Below, in pieces: positions 60,383-64,000 of a DNA stretch of 64,000 bases. The notes beneath the pieces are model-generated. The model was not told the DNA's origin. It saw only the letters and a program-made list of their open reading frames with translations, and did no database searches. Every line of letters begins with the position of its first letter. Within the stretch, counting starts at the first letter, position 1. Source of the DNA: Paenibacillus tepidiphilus. GTDB lineage: Bacteria > Bacillota > Bacilli > Paenibacillales > Paenibacillaceae. The position numbers and the translations under genes were made by a program. The stretch is taken from positions 124,001-188,000 of the forward strand of contig NZ_VWRQ01000005.1 in NCBI RefSeq assembly GCF_008635795.1, read 5' to 3'.

Positions 60383-60412
60383 AGAGGAAACCCGGTATCA
60401 CGGATTCCCTCT
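60383..60412 (-). terminator. Terminator of the macro-rpiA-GNAT operon
   Basis: On the minus strand AGAGGGAATCCG and CGGGTTTCCTCT form a hairpin followed by TTTATTTTA. Confidence 0.75.
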
Positions 60413-60448
60413 CATCTGAACCACTTTATTAGTCATAAATTGGACTCT

Positions 60449-60889
60449 TTACTCTTCATCTTCAGACTCTTCCACCTCATACACGCAGCGGAACATCTCG
60501 ATGCCTGCAGCGTTCACGCCCAGGCTGTAGACCATAAAGCCAAGACTGCGGTAGAAATCGGCGGCAATCTCATCCTCCGTCTCCGCCAGCAGATAACGCG
60601 GGCTGCGCGCCTCCAGCAGCTCCAGTATCATGCCGCGGGCATAGCCCTTGCCGCGGTTCTCGGGCAGCACAGCGATGTGATGCAGCTCCAGCGAGCCGTC
60701 CTCGGTCTCCTCATACCCGGCCAGACCGACCAGCAGCCCCTCTTCCTCCCATCCTGCCAGCTTCAGCGCATTGCCAGTGCTGTATTCAGCAGTTATAGCA
60801 GCCAGCGCATCGGGATCATCCATTACGGCGTAGCCCAGCAGCTCCTGCACCTCCGGCGTACCGGTTCGGGATTTCAAGTCAATCAGCAT
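60449..60889 (-). CDS. GNAT-family acetyltransferase
   Basis: 146 residues of the acetyl-CoA-dependent N-acetyltransferase fold. The cofactor loop is VLPENRGKGYARGMI (R/Q-x-x-G-x-G/A pattern), preceded by the beta strand LELHHIAVL, with the C-terminal FYRSLGFMVYSLG. AGGAGG before the ATG sets the start. It ends with an acidic tail EVEESEDEE. Acceptor unknown. Last gene of the operon. Confidence 0.85.
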   Translation of the reverse strand: MLIDLKSRTGTPEVQELLGYAVMDDPDALAAITAEYSTGNALKLAGWEEEGLLVGLAGYEETEDGSLELHHIAVLPENRGKGYARGMILELLEARSPRYLLAETEDEIAADFYRSLGFMVYSLGVNAAGIEMFRCVYEVEESEDEE

Positions 60890-60938
60890 GTTGTATCCTC
60901 CTATTATTACTTGTGCTGCAATCGAAGCGGCAGCTCGC

Positions 60939-61430
60939 TTATTTCCACCGCATTAGCCGCAGTACAATATATCCGATCCACACGCCCAGCAGATTGAGCA
61001 GCAGATCATCAATGTCGAAGCTGCCGACATGCAGCAGCATTTGCAGACATTCCAGAATCAGAACCCAAAGCCCTGTATAAAGCGTCAGTCTTACAATGGA
61101 CCGCAGCTTGCCTTTGACAAGCGGAAGCAGGATGCCGAACGGAACGAATACGGCGACATTGCCGATCAGATTCACCAGCCTGTAGCCGTAGGACACCCCG
61201 TTGTCGAGATTAAAATACAGCTTGATCGTCCGCAGCGGCTCCAGATTGTACTGCAGCGGCCCTTCGGGATCGGGCGTACGTCCGAAGCCGATGAACATCC
61301 AGTATATCACTGCACCCGCGTAAAAGAACAGGAGCAGCCGCGCCCCTATCCGGCGCGGCTGCTTCACCTGTGCCTTCCCGGACCGCGAGGCCGGGGCGCT
61401 GCGGCCTTTGGACTTAGAGATGCTGCTCAC
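60939..61430 (-). CDS. VanZ-like membrane protein
   Basis: Small polytopic membrane protein of the VanZ/RDD-like group: helix LLLFFYAGAVIYWMFIGFG, the motif VNLIGNVAVFVPFGILLPL, LTLYTGLWVLILECLQMLLHVGSFDIDDLLLNLLG and YIVLRLMRWK. The Glu-Gln and Phe-Asp-Asp-Asn-like positions are typical. The start is uncertain: the GTG at 61430 overlaps the rpiA end and follows TTGAGG; an ATG at 61460 is possible. Function of most homologues is unknown, though VanZ itself is linked to teicoplanin resistance. Confidence 0.75.
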   Translation of the reverse strand: MSSISKSKGRSAPASRSGKAQVKQPRRIGARLLLFFYAGAVIYWMFIGFGRTPDPEGPLQYNLEPLRTIKLYFNLDNGVSYGYRLVNLIGNVAVFVPFGILLPLVKGKLRSIVRLTLYTGLWVLILECLQMLLHVGSFDIDDLLLNLLGVWIGYIVLRLMRWK

Positions 61431-62100
61431 CCTCAAGTACAGTAATGCTTCCGTCGGCATGTCCAATGATTGCCAGCGAGGCGATACCGATGAAGAGTCC
61501 ATGTTCCACAACACCCGGGATCTGCTGCAGGGCTAACGCCAGCTCGCTTGCAGAGGCTATCGCCCCGAAGCGGCAATCGGCAATATAATTGCCGTTGTCT
61601 GTCTTGTATAATTCACCGTCTTTATGCCGCAGCTCCGTCCGGCAGCCCAGCTTGTCCAGAGCGGCCACCGTCCACTCCCAGGCAAAAGGCACGATCTCCA
61701 CCGGCAGCGGAAATTGACCAAGCGTCTCGACGACCTTACCCTCATCGGCGATAACAATCATGCGCGCGCTTCCTGTCGCTACGATTTTCTCGCGCAGCAG
61801 CGCACCGCCGCCGCCCTTGATCAGCTGCAGCTTGCCGTCGAGCTCATCCGCTCCGTCAATGGTGATATCCAGACTGTCGATATCCCCGAACGCAACTAGC
61901 GGGATTCCCAGCTCGCGGGCTTGATCCTCCGATGCCTGTGAAGTGGCTACGGCAGTAATCTGCAGCCCCTCCTTGACCCGTTCCCCCAGCTTGCGGATGG
62001 CCCAGTAGGCGGTGGAGCCGGTGCCGAGCCCGACCTTCATTCCGTCCTTTATGTATTCCACGGCTTTCTCCGCCGCAAGCTGCTTCACATTGACACTCAT
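61414..62100 (-). CDS. rpiA: Ribose-5-phosphate isomerase A
   Basis: Interconverts ribose 5-phosphate and ribulose 5-phosphate in the pentose phosphate pathway. It shows KVGLGTGSTAYWAIRKLGE, DITIDGADELD, KGGGGALLREKIVA and PVEIVPFAW, with the catalytic Asp, Lys and Glu of RpiA. The ATG at 62100 (MSVNVKQL) follows AGGAGG; the open frame upstream is not supported. 228 residues. Co-transcribed with the macro-domain gene; a transaldolase gene of the same pathway lies 1.3 kb away on the other strand. Confidence 0.93.
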   Translation of the reverse strand: MSVNVKQLAAEKAVEYIKDGMKVGLGTGSTAYWAIRKLGERVKEGLQITAVATSQASEDQARELGIPLVAFGDIDSLDITIDGADELDGKLQLIKGGGGALLREKIVATGSARMIVIADEGKVVETLGQFPLPVEIVPFAWEWTVAALDKLGCRTELRHKDGELYKTDNGNYIADCRFGAIASASELALALQQIPGVVEHGLFIGIASLAIIGHADGSITVLEGEQHL

Positions 62101-62140
62101 GTTATGCCTCCTAATTAATCTGTGATAAAAGCGCTGATGA

Positions 62141-62686
62141 TTACCGCTGCAGCAATTCCCTATAAATCTCTGCATTGTCCTGCTCAAAGCAGACAAATGC
62201 AATAAGCTTCAGCGGCATTGCAGGACCACTCTCTCTGATGAACTGGATAACCGAGGTTACAGCGGTTTGGGCCGCCGCTAATTTAGGGAAATTATACACT
62301 CCCGTCCCGATATTCGGAAAAGCGATGCTCCGCGCTCCTTGCTGACAGGCCAATGTCAGGCTGGTGCTGTAGCATTTGGCCAGAATCGCCGTTTCGTTTG
62401 CGCTCCCGCCCTTCCAGATCGGGCCTACGGTATGGATGATCCCCCGGAACGGCAGGCTTCCGGCAGTCGTAAGCGCAGCGTCACCGGGCAGCACATGTCC
62501 CTGCTTCTGGCGGATCACAGCACATTCTTCGGCAATCCGCCGTCCGCCGGCGCGGTGGATTGCCCCGTCGACGCCTCCGCCGCCATAGAGGCCCGAGTTG
62601 GCAGCGTTTACGATATAATCACCCTGCCAGCGTGTAATATCTCCCTCAATGACTTCAAGCACCACTTGTTCAATATTGATTTGCAT
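62141..62686 (-). CDS. Macro-domain O-acetyl-ADP-ribose deacetylase
   Basis: ADP-ribose-binding hydrolase of the YmdB/MacroD type. The active-site stretch is DYIVNAANSGLYGGGGVDGAIHRAGG, with the conserved Asn and Asp pair, and the phosphate loop is SIAFPNIGTGVYNFP. 181 residues, normal. AGGAGG in front of the ATG. Its start overlaps the end of the upstream membrane-protein gene. Probably removes acetyl or ADP-ribose groups from metabolites or proteins. Confidence 0.9.
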   Translation of the reverse strand: MQINIEQVVLEVIEGDITRWQGDYIVNAANSGLYGGGGVDGAIHRAGGRRIAEECAVIRQKQGHVLPGDAALTTAGSLPFRGIIHTVGPIWKGGSANETAILAKCYSTSLTLACQQGARSIAFPNIGTGVYNFPKLAAAQTAVTSVIQFIRESGPAMPLKLIAFVCFEQDNAEIYRELLQR

Positions 62687-63146
62687 TTCCGGCTTCCTCC
62701 TTCATAACGGCCATAAGGCGTCTGGTTAATTCTCTTTCCCCTTTACGGACGGCATGCTCCGCATACGTTGCCGGCATTAACTTGTTCCCTTCAATGCCGG
62801 CTGTGCGGATATGCTGCACCATCCGCCGCTCGGCCTCCGCCAGATCCATCTGGCCGCTGCCGGCAGGGACGCGGCATAACGCCAGCGTCTCGCCTGTCTC
62901 TCCCTCGGCTAGTTTCTCTCCGGTCCCCGAAACAATGCTGAACTGGAACAGAGGCACCGCCTCCGGCAGCTTCTCCTGCGGCGCGAAGGAACGCCGGAGG
63001 ATGGAGTACATGCGCGAGCTCAGCCGGGTATCATGCTCCTCGGCCTGACGCTCAGCCATAATCCTCCGGTTTTGCCCGGCGAATATTCCGGCGGCCAGGA
63101 GCAGAAACAGGACAATGCCTGCCAACTCGATATACAGTTCAGCCAC
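62670..63146 (-). CDS. Hypothetical single-span membrane protein
   Basis: 158 residues with one N-terminal hydrophobic segment (IELAGIVLFLLLAAGIFAG), then a soluble cytoplasmic-type part containing FQFSIVSGTGEKLAEG and a charged C-terminus (RKGERELTRRLMAVMKEE). No family recognised. The GTG at 63146 is used with only a weak site (GGAT). It overlaps the macro-domain gene by 17 bases and heads the operon. Confidence 0.65.
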   Translation of the reverse strand: MAELYIELAGIVLFLLLAAGIFAGQNRRIMAERQAEEHDTRLSSRMYSILRRSFAPQEKLPEAVPLFQFSIVSGTGEKLAEGETGETLALCRVPAGSGQMDLAEAERRMVQHIRTAGIEGNKLMPATYAEHAVRKGERELTRRLMAVMKEEAGNANQY

Positions 63147-63275
63147 CTCATTTATCCGAAATCAACAAGCACTCTACTATATTATCATGGACCGATCAGA
63201 GCGCAAATGGTCCAGGCAGCAGAAATCATTTTTTCTGTATTCTATAAAGTTATTTTGAAATATTCAAGTTAACAG

Positions 63276-63304
63276 TTGAAACTTTGGTTAGCATGACTCA
63301 TAAT
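63276..63304 (+). promoter_or_regulatory. Promoter of the transaldolase gene
   Basis: TTGAAA (63276-63281), 17 bases, CATAAT (63299-63304), about 50 bases before the ATG at 63358. Confidence 0.6.
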
Positions 63305-63357
63305 AAAGCTGTGCTTAGGTTTGCCAATTCATAAGAGATCAAGGGAGGATATTTTCA

Positions 63358-64000
63358 ATGAAATTTTTCTTGGACACTGGTAATATTGAAGAAATCAAAC
63401 GGATTACCCGGCTCGGTCTGGTCGACGGCGTTACCACCAACCCGTCGCTGATCGCCAAAGAAGGCCGACTGTTCAAGGATGTTATCAAAGAAATTGTTGA
63501 GATCGTACCCGGTCCGGTCAGCGCCGAAGTTATCGGGCTCACTGCGGAACAAATGCTTAAGGAAGCCTATGAAATTGCCGAGTGGGCTCCCAACGTCGTT
63601 ATCAAGCTGCCAATGACCGAAGACGGTCTGGAAGCCTGCTACGAGCTCACCAAGAAAGGCATCAAAACCAATGTAACGCTGATCTTCTCCGCTGCTCAGG
63701 GCCTCATGGCCGCCAAAGCCGGCGCAACATACATCAGCCCCTTCGTCGGCCGCCTGGACGATATCGGCGTAGACGGTATGAAGCTGATCCAAGACCTCAA
63801 GACCATCCTGACGAACTATGGATTGCAATCGGAAATTATTGCCGCCAGCATCCGCAACATTGCGCATGTTGAGCAGGCTGCAATCGCCGGAGCCCATATC
63901 GCCACCATTCCGGGCTCGCTGCTGCCATCACTCTGGAAGCACCCGCTGACCGATAACGGCATTGAGCGCTTCCTCAAAGACTGGGAGAAAGTACCGCAAG
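63358..64000 (+). CDS. fsa: Transaldolase/fructose-6-phosphate aldolase, partial
   Basis: Class I aldolase of the small transaldolase (TalC/FSA) family. It starts [16 protein letters not shown], has [13 protein letters not shown], the Schiff-base Lys in [34 protein letters not shown] and [16 protein letters not shown]; 214 residues are visible up to the window edge, near the usual 212-220 length, so only the last codons are missing. AAGGGAGGA sits nine bases before the ATG. Whether it works as transaldolase or F6P aldolase cannot be told from sequence. Confidence 0.92.
   Translation, partial: MKFFLDTGNIEEIKRITRLGLVDGVTTNPSLIAKEGRLFKDVIKEIVEIVPGPVSAEVIGLTAEQMLKEAYEIAEWAPNVVIKLPMTEDGLEACYELTKKGIKTNVTLIFSAAQGLMAAKAGATYISPFVGRLDDIGVDGMKLIQDLKTILTNYGLQSEIIAASIRNIAHVEQAAIAGAHIATIPGSLLPSLWKHPLTDNGIERFLKDWEKVPQ

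Noticed and set aside
60939..61514. VanZ-like frame read as vancomycin/teicoplanin resistance
   Set aside because: Only a VanZ-like fold is seen; no vanA, vanH or vanX genes are present, so resistance cannot be inferred.

Overview
The window looks like a chromosomal segment of a Paenibacillus-type Firmicute. The evidence is a moderately high G+C content, strong AGGAGG-type ribosome binding sites with frequent GTG and TTG starts, YesM/YesN-type sensor and regulator genes beside carbohydrate ABC transporters, a copper-amine-oxidase-like stalk domain fused to RCC1 repeats, and a Fur/PerR arrangement and a des-desK-desR locus like those of Bacillus. No tRNA, rRNA, prophage, insertion sequence or CRISPR array was seen.

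Layout. 1-4.6 kb: the start of an exonuclease III gene, a small protein, a CitA-type citrate synthase, an MmyB-like regulator and a lone FabF. 4.6-9.2 kb: a GH43 arabinanase lipoprotein, an orphan OppD-type ATPase, an HXXEE membrane protein and a kinase-like phosphotransferase. 9.2-14.3 kb: an operon of two sugar-phosphate-isomerase-type and two Gfo/Idh/MocA-type enzymes, divergent from an AraC regulator. 14.3-16.7 kb: a small basic protein, Fur with a PerR-box-like site, a protein with an internal duplication and an SLH-domain protein. 16.8-19.1 kb: a polar amino acid (perhaps cystine) ABC transporter. 19.2-24.6 kb: a TPP-riboswitch-controlled thiamine salvage operon. 24.7-27.1 kb: a MarR regulator and an ABC exporter. 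27.2-28.4 kb: aspartate-semialdehyde dehydrogenase, followed by about 1 kb of decayed and repetitive DNA.

29.4-37.5 kb holds the most unusual unit: a five-gene operon in the order SWIM zinc finger, helical-repeat protein, MoxR AAA+ ATPase, DUF5682-like protein and VWA/MIDAS protein. It resembles the poorly understood yehLMPQ-type sets. A short decayed piece of the VWA gene lies just downstream, and the DUF5682-like protein has motifs reminiscent of the TraB/TIKI superfamily. 37.6-40.6 kb is the membrane-fluidity locus des-desK-desR. 40.8-49.0 kb is a sugar ABC importer with a sensor kinase, a membrane-anchored binding-protein-like component and a response regulator, probably a three-part sugar sensor controlling the importer.

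49.1-56.6 kb: a glycosyltransferase, a small protein plus HNH nuclease pair, a 52-residue protein, an aldo/keto reductase, a HAD phosphatase, the RCC1 protein, a TPR membrane protein and about 1 kb of non-coding DNA with a seven-copy 52-bp tandem array. 56.6-60.3 kb: an MMPL exporter with its MarR regulator. 60.4-63.2 kb: an operon of a hypothetical protein, a macro-domain protein, RpiA, a VanZ-like protein and a GNAT acetyltransferase. The window ends within a transaldolase gene.

Two intergenic regions 24 kb apart (4.3-4.5 and 28.8-29.0 kb) each carry four copies of one short palindromic repeat family.
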